NCBI RefSeq assembly: GCF_000348945.1 | Contig: NZ_AOCK01000001.1 | Location: 248,001-312,000, forward strand | DNA: 64,000 nt | Source of the DNA: Paeniglutamicibacter gangotriensis Lz1y | GTDB taxonomy: Bacteria; Actinomycetota; Actinomycetes; Actinomycetales; Micrococcaceae | Direction of reading: 5' to 3' | Shown: positions 8,350 to 16,574 of the stretch, piece by piece | Layout: every line of letters starts with the position of its first letter | How positions within the stretch are numbered: position 1 is the stretch's first letter | The notes under the pieces: generated by a model | What the model was told of the DNA's origin: nothing | Seen by the model: only the letters and a program-made list of their open reading frames with translations | Databases searched by the model: none | Made by a program: the position numbers and the translations under genes

Positions 8350-9188
8350 TGCTGGCCTCCGGGGGTCGAGGCGTGTTCATTGTCGATATACCGGGCCCGA
8401 AATTCTTCCCACAGCGCCGGGCTGCTGGCGGAGTGCGCGTATTCGCGTTGCAATTCCTCATTGCGTGGGTAATCGGGAAGGCAGGTGGTGAAATGTGCAC
8501 CGCCGGGTGCCTCAAAAACATGGTCCACCATGGTGCGGTTGAGCAGCAGGGTGGCCGGGTGGTGGCCCTCGACGAGTTCCCGGGTGCTCACGACTGATTC
8601 GGCGCTGAGAATGGTGCACTGGGCCGCACGAGCAAAGAGGTCATCGACGAAGGGGTCCGGGCCGAGGCATTGGCCGTTGCCCAGATGGTCTGCCCGGTTC
8701 AGATGAATCAACGCCAGGTCCAGCTGCACCGCCGGCATGGCCACGAGGGTATCGCCGTCCTCGTAGGGGGAGGTGATGGTGCGGATCTGTGGGTTGGCGG
8801 TGAGTACATCCGAGCCGAGTCCGGAGCGCGTCACCTCGAAAGGTAGGCGCCGGCCCGCGGCTCTGAGCCCGGAAACCAGCATGGATTCGTCCAGCTCGGC
8901 GGTTTTGATGGTGCCGGCCTGCCGGGCCGCGGCGAAGTGTGGTTCGACGGCAATCGAATCCAGCGTGACAAAACCGTGGATGACCTCCTTGACCTGCCCG
9001 GTGGCACACAACATCCCGACGTCTGGCCCACCGAAGCTAACGATGCGCAGATTGCGTGCACCGGAACGAATCAGCGCTGCCACCAAGGCCATGGGTTTGC
9101 GTCGTGACCCCCAGCCGCCAATGCCGATGGTCATTCCATCGCTAAAGAGACCATTCAGGGCGGCGGAGTCAATGACTTTGCTGGGCAC
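8346..9188 (-). CDS. ipdA: CoA-transferase-fold ring-C hydrolase, alpha subunit (IpdA)
   Basis: About 280 residues, with GMTIGIGGWGSRRKPMALV near the N-terminus, the glycine loop of CoA-transferase alpha subunits. I prefer the GTG at 9186-9188, preceded at 6 nt by AGGG, over an upstream ATG near 9242 that would overlap echA20 by 47 nt. IpdA and IpdB together open ring C of the steroid remnant. The gene lies 7 nt after echA20 and overlaps ipdB, so the operon is tightly packed. Rv3551 is similar in length (292 aa). Confidence 0.88.
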   Translation of the reverse strand: MPSKVIDSAALNGLFSDGMTIGIGGWGSRRKPMALVAALIRSGARNLRIVSFGGPDVGMLCATGQVKEVIHGFVTLDSIAVEPHFAAARQAGTIKTAELDESMLVSGLRAAGRRLPFEVTRSGLGSDVLTANPQIRTITSPYEDGDTLVAMPAVQLDLALIHLNRADHLGNGQCLGPDPFVDDLFARAAQCTILSAESVVSTRELVEGHHPATLLLNRTMVDHVFEAPGGAHFTTCLPDYPRNEELQREYAHSASSPALWEEFRARYIDNEHASTPGGQQ

Positions 9189-9195
9189 GGTTGCC

Positions 9196-9942
9196 CTACG
9201 CGCCGGTGGCGACGAATTCGTCGCGTAGTTCGTCGGCGACACCGCCGAGGTTTAGTTCGAAGGTGAATCCCTGCTCGAAGCGGTAGCTCTTATTGACGTC
9301 GATCGGGTCGATGCAGTTCAGTGCCTCCTTGGCGGCACGCATTACGCGTGGATCCTTGGAAGCGATCTCCCCGGCGTAGGCGAAGGCCGTCTCATCCAGC
9401 TTGTCAGGGGAGACGACCTCTGCGACGGAGCCAAGTTCGGCCAGGCGCTGCGCGGAGATGGTGCGGCTGGTGAAATACAAAGTGCGCAACATATGTGCGG
9501 GAACTAGACGAGCCAAGTGAGTTGCTGCGCCCAGTGCGCCGCGGTCCACCTCCGGGACGCCGAAGTAGGCGGTATCGCTGGCGATGATGGTGTCAGCGTT
9601 GCCCACCAGGCCAACTCCGCCGCCCAAGCAGAATCCGTTGACCGCGGCAATTACCGGGACCGCGCACTCGTAGATCGATTTGAATGCCGCGTAGCAGCCG
9701 CGGTTGGCTCCCAAAATTGCGTTGAAGTCAGTTGTCGACTGCATTTCCTTGATGTCCACGCCTGCGTTGAAACCACGCCCTTCGGCGCGCAGGATAACCG
9801 CGCGGGTGTTCGGATCCTTGCTGGCTTCGTCCAGAGCCGCGCCGATGCCGAACCATCCTGCCACCGGAAGTGCATTAACCGGCGGGTAATCCATGGTGAC
9901 TACGCGAATTCCGTTGTTGTGCATTGCTGAGGTGATGGTCAT
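9196..9942 (-). CDS. echA20: enoyl-CoA hydratase family ring-D hydrolase (EchA20)
   Basis: A 248-residue crotonase-fold protein. ATG at 9940-9942 is preceded by AGGAG at 5 nt, so the longer frame upstream is not used. The oxyanion-hole regions are GRGFNAGVDIKEMQ near residue 60 and VNGFCLGGGVGLVGNADTIIA near residue 100. EchA20 (Rv3550, about 247 aa) hydrolyses a C-C bond to open ring D of the bicyclic CoA ester before IpdAB opens ring C. Position at the head of echA20-ipdABC and near-identical length favour this over a plain enoyl-CoA hydratase. Confidence 0.87.
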   Translation of the reverse strand: MTITSAMHNNGIRVVTMDYPPVNALPVAGWFGIGAALDEASKDPNTRAVILRAEGRGFNAGVDIKEMQSTTDFNAILGANRGCYAAFKSIYECAVPVIAAVNGFCLGGGVGLVGNADTIIASDTAYFGVPEVDRGALGAATHLARLVPAHMLRTLYFTSRTISAQRLAELGSVAEVVSPDKLDETAFAYAGEIASKDPRVMRAAKEALNCIDPIDVNKSYRFEQGFTFELNLGGVADELRDEFVATGA

Positions 9943-9975
9943 TTTTACTCCTGTGTCTAACGTTTGCTTGTTTCT

Positions 9976-9996
9976 TACCCTAGCACTTGCTTGGTT
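9976..9996. promoter_or_regulatory. second KstR2-like box, divergent promoter echA20 / SDR
   Basis: Read on the minus strand, this 21-bp stretch matches the box at 2504-2524 at about 17 positions (shared core CAAGTGCT). Against AnCAAGnnCTTGnT it keeps 8 of 10 constrained bases, so it is a weaker site. It lies just upstream of a -10-like TACACT (10003-10008) for the rightward SDR gene, a good position for repression of both operons. Confidence 0.6.
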
Positions 9997-10046
9997 GGGG
10001 GGTACACTAGCAATCCAGAGCAAAAAATCCAGAGGAAGGAAAGAAC

Positions 10047-10976
10047 ATGACAGGCATTTGTGAGGGACGGGTTGCCATCGTGACCGGCGCCGGCCGTGGA
10101 CTGGGACGAGAACACGCATTGGAACTGGCGCGCCAGGGTGCCAAGGTGGTTGTCAATGACCTCAGTACCACTCTGGACGGTGTTGTTGAGGCATCAAGCC
10201 CGGCGCATGAGGTGGTCGAGCTAATCCGCGCCGTCGGTGGCGATGCGGTCGCCAATGGCGCCGATGTTGCAGACTTTGAACAGGCCGGCGCAATGGTGCG
10301 CCAAGCCATCGACACCTTTGGTCGGCTGGACATTTTGGTGAATAACGCCGGGTTTGTGCGCGATCGCATGCTGGTGAATACCTCCGAAGAAGAATGGGAC
10401 TCGGTCATCCGCGTTCATCTCAAGGGCCACTTCGCCCCGCTGCGCCACGCCAGTGAATACTGGCGCAACGAGGCCAAGGCTGGTCGCACACCGGACGCCC
10501 GGGTTATCAACACCTCTTCGGGAGCCGGCCTGCAAGGCAGCGTCGGGCAGGCAAGCTACTCAGCAGCCAAGGCGGGAATCGCCGGATTGACGCTGGTTGC
10601 CGCCCACGAACTTGCCCGTTACGGGGTGCGAGTTAACGCGATCGCACCCGCGGCGCGAACTCGCATGACCGAAGGTGCCTTTGGAGAGGCTATGGCCGTG
10701 CCCGAAGATGGTTTTGACGCCATGCACCCCGCCAACGTCTCGCCCATCGTTGCGTGGTTGGCAGGAAACACGTCCGGCGAGGTCACCGGGCGGGTCATTG
10801 AAATAGAGGGCGGGAAGATCTGCATCGAGGAGGGGTGGAACCACGGCCCGGCAAATGACGCCGGAGAACGCTGGGATGCGGTATCCGCCGGGTTAGCAAT
10901 TGAGGAATTGCTGGCACGCTCAGTAGCTCCTGAACCCGTCTACGGTGCAGCACCGATTCCTGCGGCAGCATCATGA
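10047..10976 (+). CDS. short-chain dehydrogenase (steroid beta-hydroxyacyl-CoA type)
   Basis: A 309-residue SDR with TGAGRGLG (13-20), NNAG (99-102) and a catalytic Ser157/Tyr171/Lys175 set. The C-terminal extension resembles the dehydrogenase domain of peroxisomal multifunctional enzyme 2. A strong site (GGAAGG) precedes the ATG. Two actinobacterial steroid enzymes fit: Rv3548c (304 aa), divergent from echA20 as here, and Hsd4A (Rv3502c, 317 aa), the side-chain 3-hydroxyacyl-CoA dehydrogenase. Synteny favours the first, while the coupled MaoC hydratase downstream (ATGA overlap) recalls an Hsd4A/Hsd4B-type split multifunctional enzyme. Confidence 0.85.
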   Translation: MTGICEGRVAIVTGAGRGLGREHALELARQGAKVVVNDLSTTLDGVVEASSPAHEVVELIRAVGGDAVANGADVADFEQAGAMVRQAIDTFGRLDILVNNAGFVRDRMLVNTSEEEWDSVIRVHLKGHFAPLRHASEYWRNEAKAGRTPDARVINTSSGAGLQGSVGQASYSAAKAGIAGLTLVAAHELARYGVRVNAIAPAARTRMTEGAFGEAMAVPEDGFDAMHPANVSPIVAWLAGNTSGEVTGRVIEIEGGKICIEEGWNHGPANDAGERWDAVSAGLAIEELLARSVAPEPVYGAAPIPAAAS

Positions 10977-11788
10977 GCGCGGGAACCACACTCCCCGAAG
11001 TAGCTCTTGAGACCGAAGCCTGGGCAGGAAAACATCTGGGTGAGCGCACCGTCAGCTACACCCAGGATGATGCCATCCTCTACGCATTGGCCATTGGTGC
11101 GCCGGCAAGTGATCTGGAGTTGGTCTTCGAAGACCGGCTTCGAGTCCTTCCCTCCTTCGGGCTGACGCTTGCCCAGTGGGCACCAGACATCATGGCCGAC
11201 CAAGGCGCCTTTGACAACCGTTCGGTCCATGGCTCACAGGAGCTGTTGGTGGCCAAGGAATTGCCACGCTCCGGTGAGCTGAAGTTCAACGCACGGGTTG
11301 GCGAGGTCTGGGACAAGGGTAGCGCCGCCGTTTTCAATATCATTGTCGAATGCGACTATTTCCAGGCGACCTGGCAAATTTTTGCGCCCGGATTCGGTGG
11401 CTTTGGTGGGGAACGAGGCCCAAGTAAGCCAACAGCACCCAGCGGAGCACCGCGAGACGCGGCAAGCATACAAACCAATCCAAACCAGGCTGCTCTTTAC
11501 CGCCTGCTGGGGGACAAGCACCACATCCATATCGATCCCCAGGCGGCCAAACGCATCGGACAAGACCGTCCGATCCTTCATGGCCTGGCTTCGTTGGTGG
11601 CCACGACACTACCACTGGCGGCCTTGTCCGGCGCGCACCCGGCAGACATCGTCGAATTCGCTGGACGCTTCTCCGGCGTGGTTTTCCCGGGCGACGCGAT
11701 TGAGGCCAGCATCTGGGATGGCGGCCGCTTTGAAGCCGCGGTGGGAGAACGCACGGTGATCTCAGATGGACTGGCCATATTCCGCTGA
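10973..11788 (+). CDS. MaoC-type double hot-dog enoyl-CoA hydratase
   Basis: A 271-residue protein with two hot-dog halves. The C-terminal half has KHHIHIDPQAAKRIGQDRPILHG near residues 183-204, the hydratase-2 motif with its Asp and His acid/base pair; the N-terminal half (SVSYTQDD-like YTQDDAILYALAIGA) is the structural repeat. It resembles Hsd4B/Rv3538, the 2-enoyl-CoA hydratase of steroid side-chain breakdown. It overlaps the SDR by ATGA, so the pair could carry out hydration and then oxidation of the same CoA ester. Whether it acts on side-chain or ring-derived intermediates is not clear from sequence. Confidence 0.85.
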   Translation: MSAGTTLPEVALETEAWAGKHLGERTVSYTQDDAILYALAIGAPASDLELVFEDRLRVLPSFGLTLAQWAPDIMADQGAFDNRSVHGSQELLVAKELPRSGELKFNARVGEVWDKGSAAVFNIIVECDYFQATWQIFAPGFGGFGGERGPSKPTAPSGAPRDAASIQTNPNQAALYRLLGDKHHIHIDPQAAKRIGQDRPILHGLASLVATTLPLAALSGAHPADIVEFAGRFSGVVFPGDAIEASIWDGGRFEAAVGERTVISDGLAIFR

Positions 11789-11857
11789 CCAGCCGAGGCC
11801 GGAAGCCACCGCAGCCCGGTAGGGCTTGGACACTGCAAGGTTTAGAGAGGACACAAC

Positions 11858-12649
11858 GTGAAAATCATTGTATTGATGAAAGAAGTTCCAGATACCTATG
11901 GTGAACGCACCCTGGATCTGGAGACCGGTTTGTTGAACCGATCGGCAAGCGAACCGGTGCTCGATGAAATCACCGAACGCGCGCTTGAAGTCGCACTGAG
12001 CCACCGTGATGGCAATGCCAACACCGAGGTCGTATTGCTTACCGTGGGCCCGGACGGAACCCTGCCGGCAACTCTGCGCAAGGGTCTGGCCATGGGCGCC
12101 GATCGTGCCGTACACGTGCATGACCCGGCTCTGCTCGGTGCCGACTTGACCCTCACCGCTCAGGTGATCGCGGCGGCGAGCAAGCACATCGGGTTCGATC
12201 TGGTGATTGCGGGCAACGCATCGACCGACGGCGGAGGCGGGGCATTGCCCGCAATGCTTGCCGAGCTGCTTGGTGTTGCGGGGCTCGCCTCACTGGGCAC
12301 CGTGGTACTCGATGAACTGACTGCTTCCGGAAGCTGCAACACCGAATATGACAGCTTCGAAGCAACCATCGATCTGCCCGGTGTCATTTCAGTCACCGAG
12401 GCCCTGCCGGATGCGCGCTTCCCGAACTTCAAGGGCATCATGGCTGCCAAGAAGAAACCATTTGAAACCCTTGACCTCGCCCAGCTGGGTATCACCCTAG
12501 GCGAAGAAACCGCCAGATCCATTGTGATTGCGGCAGCGCAGCGCCCGGCCCGAAATGCCGGCATCCGGATCGAAGATGCCGGCGACGCCGGCGACCAGAT
12601 CGCAGAATTTCTTGCCCAGAACCAACTCATCAAAGGACGCTCAGCATGA
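11858..12649 (+). CDS. etfB: electron transfer flavoprotein beta subunit
   Basis: A 263-residue ETF beta subunit. The N-terminus [12 protein letters not shown] and the following [18 protein letters not shown] are typical, and [23 protein letters not shown] near residue 115 forms the AMP-site loop. A GAGAGGA site precedes the GTG start. It overlaps etfA by ATGA. ETF takes electrons from acyl-CoA dehydrogenases; with at least three such genes in the adjacent steroid island, this is probably their dedicated acceptor. A separate housekeeping etfBA pair likely exists elsewhere on the chromosome (inference). Confidence 0.92.
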   Translation: MKIIVLMKEVPDTYGERTLDLETGLLNRSASEPVLDEITERALEVALSHRDGNANTEVVLLTVGPDGTLPATLRKGLAMGADRAVHVHDPALLGADLTLTAQVIAAASKHIGFDLVIAGNASTDGGGGALPAMLAELLGVAGLASLGTVVLDELTASGSCNTEYDSFEATIDLPGVISVTEALPDARFPNFKGIMAAKKKPFETLDLAQLGITLGEETARSIVIAAAQRPARNAGIRIEDAGDAGDQIAEFLAQNQLIKGRSA

Positions 12650-13632
12650 CCGGCTACCCAGCGAATCCAATTCTCGTACTCGTCGATGTTTCTTTGTCGG
12701 GCGAGCTCCGTTCCGGCGCTGCCGAGCTCATTGGTGCCGCAACTTCAGTGGGCACCGCGGTGGCACTGGCACTCGCTCCGTCGGGCAATTCGGAACGGCT
12801 CGGAACCGAACTTGCCGCCCTCGGCGCTTCGCAGGTGCTGATTGCCGAAACCGAAGAACTATCGAGCTCCGTGGTGGTGCCCACCGTGGACGCCCTGAGC
12901 GCGGCAGCCGCCATAGTCAAACCCGAGGCGGTGCTCGCCTCAAACTCCATACGTGGACGCGACGCCACGGCACGCTTCGCGGCACGCAGCGGCTCGGCCT
13001 TGGCCGTCGACGCGGTGGGCATCACACGGGATGAGGAGGGCGTCATTGCCCATCATTCGGTCTACGGGGGTGCCTACCTGGTTGACTCCGCCGCGAGCAC
13101 CGGTCCCCTCGTCATCACACTGCGCCAGGGATCCTCCGATCTGCGTGCCGAAGCGCTGCAGCCAAATATCCAGCTGCTGCAGGTTGATCCATCCGGAACC
13201 CCTGATGCAACCATCACGTCCTATCGCGAAACCGTTGCTGCCTCCTCCCGTCCGGAGCTGCGCGGTGCCGACATCGTAGTCTCCGGCGGTCGAGGGCTAG
13301 GCTCGGGGGAAAACTTCACCCTGGTGGAGGGTCTTGCTGATGCCTTGGGCGGCGCCATTGGTGCATCCCGCGCCGCCGTGGATGCAGGCTATGTCCCACC
13401 GGCCATGCAGGTGGGCCAGACCGGTGTCACGGTTGCCCCGCAGCTCTACATTGCCCTGGGTATCTCCGGTGCCATCCAGCACCGTGCGGGCATGCAAACC
13501 TCCAAGACAATCATCGCGATCAACAAGGACCCGGACGCGCCGATCTTCGAGATCGCGGACTTCGGCGTAGTTGGCGACATCTTTACCGTGGTGCCGCAGT
13601 TGGTTGCCGCAATCGAATCAAGGCGAGGCTAA
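12646..13632 (+). CDS. etfA: electron transfer flavoprotein alpha subunit
   Basis: A 328-residue ETF alpha subunit. The C-terminal FAD domain is clear: [12 protein letters not shown] near residue 210, [13 protein letters not shown] near 242, [19 protein letters not shown] near 258 and [20 protein letters not shown] near 295. It follows etfB with ATGA overlap and is followed 5 nt later by a cytochrome b-like membrane protein gene. The trio is almost certainly cotranscribed. EtfAB would collect electrons from the steroid acyl-CoA dehydrogenases; the membrane partner is discussed separately. Confidence 0.93.
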   Translation: MTGYPANPILVLVDVSLSGELRSGAAELIGAATSVGTAVALALAPSGNSERLGTELAALGASQVLIAETEELSSSVVVPTVDALSAAAAIVKPEAVLASNSIRGRDATARFAARSGSALAVDAVGITRDEEGVIAHHSVYGGAYLVDSAASTGPLVITLRQGSSDLRAEALQPNIQLLQVDPSGTPDATITSYRETVAASSRPELRGADIVVSGGRGLGSGENFTLVEGLADALGGAIGASRAAVDAGYVPPAMQVGQTGVTVAPQLYIALGISGAIQHRAGMQTSKTIIAINKDPDAPIFEIADFGVVGDIFTVVPQLVAAIESRRG

Positions 13633-13637
13633 ACCAA

Positions 13638-14993
13638 ATGGCCAGACAGGGACTCCCGCGTACTTCGAGCGCCGGCGCCGCAGGCTCCGAGATCCAGGCC
13701 TCCCAACAGCTCCCAGTTCCAGAACCGATACCCATTCCCGCTCCAACCGTAGCGATAGCAACCTCTGCACCAGATGCGCCGGCGAGGCGTCGCGGTTTGC
13801 CACGACCAACCGATGCATCAGCCCCCACCGAAAGTTCGGAACCGACTGATGCACGTCGCGTTTCCCACACCGAACCAGCTAAAACTCCGGCTCCAGCCCC
13901 TGCAGGAGGACGCCGCGGACTACCCCGCACCACCCTTCCCGCAGCTGGAGCAAGCGAAAATACGGAACAGGGAAGGGTCAAAACTGCCGTAATGGCGGCT
14001 GAACCCGTAACTGCACCCGTCGTGGAACGTGTGGACACGACGGTTGGTAGCGTAAACCCGGTGGACACGTCCGCGCCTGGGCGGGAAACCGGAAGAGTGG
14101 AAAAGCTGCGTCGCAGTCGAGGTGGACGCGCAGCACTGTGGGCCGTGGGAATACTGGTGGTCTTGGCCCTCGCGGTGTTTACCGCTCGGTGGTTGATGAC
14201 TACGGAACCCGTCCAGAGTTTCGTTGCGCGCTATCCGGGGGAAACTGAGCTACCGCCAGGAGCGCCGGTGGGATTTCCCGCCTGGCTGGCCTGGCAGCAT
14301 TTCTTCAACATCTTCTTGATGGTATTAATCATCCGTTCGGGTTGGCAGGTACGCACGCAACGTCGTCCTCCGGCAACATGGACGGCTCGTTGGGGAGCAA
14401 ACCCCAAGAAAATAAGCATCAATCTGTGGCTACACCAGTCGCTGGATATCTTGTGGATGGTCAATGGGGCACTCTTTGTTGTGCTGCTGATTTCCACGGG
14501 TCAATGGATGCGTGTGGTTCCGACAAGCTGGGAAGTTTTCCCCAATGCGCTATCGGCGATACTTCAGTACGCCTCACTGGACTGGCCCACCGAGAACGGC
14601 TGGGTCAACTACAACAGCCTGCAGGTGATTGCCTATTTTGTCGCGATCTTCGTAGCGGCCCCATTGGCCGCGTTTACCGGATTCCGGATGTCTGGTGCTT
14701 GGCCGTCCAAGGCTCAAGTCTTGAGCAAGATCTATCCTGTGGAGGTGGCCCGAGCCATCCACCTGCCGGTCATGTTCTACTTCTTGGGATTCATCGTCGT
14801 GCACGTGGCGTTGGTTCTTTCAACTGGCGCGTTGCGCAATTTGAACCACATGTATGGCGGTCAGGACGCGGTTAACTGGTACGGTTTCTGGATTTTCTTT
14901 GTCTCGTTGCTGATCATTGTTGGTGGCTGGTTTGCTGCCCGTCCGCTGTTCCTCGCACCCATCGCTTCGCTCTTTGGCAAGGTTGGGCGATAA
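13638..14993 (+). CDS. cytochrome b561-like membrane protein with R[QR]GLPR repeats
   Basis: A 451-residue protein in two parts. Residues 1-155 are Pro/Ala/Thr-rich and look disordered, with the hexamer R[QR]GLPR at 3-8, 51-56 and 92-97. Residues 160-450 hold about five to six membrane helices, beginning near AALWAVGILVVLALAVFTA. Histidines in helices or at their ends (WQHFFN, LWLHQSL, AIHLPVMF, VVHVALV) could bind haem as in b561/NarI-type cytochromes. It lies 5 nt after etfA, and the operon ends in a strong hairpin. I infer that it receives electrons from EtfBA and passes them to the quinone pool; the cytoplasmic tail could dock the flavoprotein. No function is proven. Confidence 0.75.
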   Translation: MARQGLPRTSSAGAAGSEIQASQQLPVPEPIPIPAPTVAIATSAPDAPARRRGLPRPTDASAPTESSEPTDARRVSHTEPAKTPAPAPAGGRRGLPRTTLPAAGASENTEQGRVKTAVMAAEPVTAPVVERVDTTVGSVNPVDTSAPGRETGRVEKLRRSRGGRAALWAVGILVVLALAVFTARWLMTTEPVQSFVARYPGETELPPGAPVGFPAWLAWQHFFNIFLMVLIIRSGWQVRTQRRPPATWTARWGANPKKISINLWLHQSLDILWMVNGALFVVLLISTGQWMRVVPTSWEVFPNALSAILQYASLDWPTENGWVNYNSLQVIAYFVAIFVAAPLAAFTGFRMSGAWPSKAQVLSKIYPVEVARAIHLPVMFYFLGFIVVHVALVLSTGALRNLNHMYGGQDAVNWYGFWIFFVSLLIIVGGWFAARPLFLAPIASLFGKVGR

Positions 14994-15020
14994 GCAACGA
15001 CGTCGCACTACCTGGCTACT

Positions 15021-15065
15021 GAAGCCCGCGGTTTCCACGGACATTTCGTGGAAACCGCGGGCTTC
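15021..15065 (+). terminator. 19-bp perfect hairpin after the etf-cytochrome operon
   Basis: A 19-bp perfect inverted repeat (15021-15039 with 15047-15065) encloses a 7-nt loop, 28 nt after the stop of the cytochrome-like gene. No T-run follows, as is common for actinobacterial intrinsic terminators. Confidence 0.8.
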
Positions 15066-15233
15066 TGCGTTTGCGCACCTCGAGCAATTCCCGTATCGCG
15101 CCAGGGAACTAAGGCTCTCTTTGAGGTAATAACGTTGCTGACATTTGAAAGGGCCCGTTTTTCTTCCTTCCCCGGCTAAGGCTTAGGCTGGGGAGGCGCC
15201 GGTATCCGGCCGGAAGGACACGGGTGATCATAG

Positions 15234-16574
15234 ATGCAGCGCAAGACGGACCGCAAGAATCTGCAGGGCGAGGAAACACGGATTCGGATCCTTGAAGAAA
15301 CAATGCGGTTGGTCATCAGCCATGGTTACTCAGGTACGACTCTTTCCATGGTCCGTAGAGCCACCGGCGTATCTGCAAGTTCCATCTACTGGCACTTTAC
15401 CGACAAGGAAAGCTTGATCGCTGCGGCGTTGGAGCACGCCTACCGGACGCAAGCCTCTCGACTGCCGAACTGGCTCGATACTCCGCCGGGCCGCGTGCGC
15501 CGGGACGATTTGTACGCCGAACTGATTCGGTCGCCCCAAGCGGGGGCAAGCATGGATTATTGGCGTGTGGGGTTGCAGCTTGCTATATCCCGCCCACAAG
15601 ACCCCATTCCGGCGAGGGATCGTTTCTTGCAAATTAGGAATGAAAGCGTTGAATGGTTGGCCCGGTGGTGGGAACGAACCCTTCCTGAAGACATGGAACA
15701 AAAGAGTCGTGCTTCGATCGTGCTCGGGCAACTCACCGTGGGAATCAGGGAGTCCGAAGTCCTCAACCTCCATGAGTCGAGACGTCTTGAAGCCAAGCGT
15801 TTGAACTTGTTGATTGCTGCATGTCTTGATGAAATAGCTAATCGCACCGTCGAAATTGCGATTGAGCACCGCCTAGATGCAGCACCGGTAAGGCCGTTGC
15901 AAGACGCTAAATCTTCCCCGGAGGGAAGTAGGGAAGCTTTTGTGCGTGCGGCCAAGGACGTCATCATGGAACTTGGTTACGACGGCGTCACGATTGCTCG
16001 AGCCTGTGAAAAGGCAGGGCTGCCAGCAAGTTCCCTATATTGGTTCTTTAAGGATAAGGATGAGTTGATCTCCACCGTCATTGAGGAAGCCAGGCGGAGG
16101 TGGGCATCGACTAGTCAGCTGTCGCATCTCCGCCCGGACGATGGCGACTGGTCGGATCACGTGCGTAGCTATATCCACCCGGCAATAGTCGGCAGCGAGA
16201 GTGGTGGAGTCTTGGCGCTTGGTTTACTGCTTCTGTTGCAGCAATCTGATCGAGTCTATGAAGGTCGGCGAGAACTGGAACTCGTGATACAAGACGCCTA
16301 CGAAGTGACCGTCCGCTGGTTCCAAGAAATGTTGTCACCAATGTCAGAGGAAAACGAACGTGGCGAATTAGCCAGATACTTTACCGAGTGTCTCTTTCGA
16401 CTGCTGGAAAGCAGCCTGCTGAGTAGGCAAGTGGACGATCGCCCGGGGGATCCAGAACTGCTTGCGGATTTGATCAGTACGGCCTTGTACCGGGTAGCCA
16501 AAAGGATCCAAGACGGCACTGCCGTCTTAGACCCGATTGGCTACCCTGGTACTAGCTTCGGGCACCGGGATTGA
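15234..16574 (+). CDS. tandem double-TetR transcriptional regulator
   Basis: A 446-residue protein with two complete TetR helix-turn-helix modules. The first (about 16-62) has TRIRILEETMRLVISHGYSG and SASSIYWHFTDKESLI. The second (about 232-280) has FVRAAKDVIMELGYDGVTI and PASSLYWFFKDKDELI. Each is followed by a roughly 150-residue helical ligand-binding region, so this is a fusion of two whole TetR proteins; usual TetR proteins are about 200 residues. The ATG at 15234 lacks a strong ribosome site. Position between the etf operon and hsa genes suggests a role in steroid gene control, but its operator is not evident. Confidence 0.85.
   Translation: MQRKTDRKNLQGEETRIRILEETMRLVISHGYSGTTLSMVRRATGVSASSIYWHFTDKESLIAAALEHAYRTQASRLPNWLDTPPGRVRRDDLYAELIRSPQAGASMDYWRVGLQLAISRPQDPIPARDRFLQIRNESVEWLARWWERTLPEDMEQKSRASIVLGQLTVGIRESEVLNLHESRRLEAKRLNLLIAACLDEIANRTVEIAIEHRLDAAPVRPLQDAKSSPEGSREAFVRAAKDVIMELGYDGVTIARACEKAGLPASSLYWFFKDKDELISTVIEEARRRWASTSQLSHLRPDDGDWSDHVRSYIHPAIVGSESGGVLALGLLLLLQQSDRVYEGRRELELVIQDAYEVTVRWFQEMLSPMSEENERGELARYFTECLFRLLESSLLSRQVDDRPGDPELLADLISTALYRVAKRIQDGTAVLDPIGYPGTSFGHRD

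Noticed and set aside
9188-9242. Longer ipdA start at 9242
   Set aside because: It would overlap echA20 by 47 nt and lacks a ribosome site, while GTG 9188 has AGGG at suitable spacing just after the echA20 stop.
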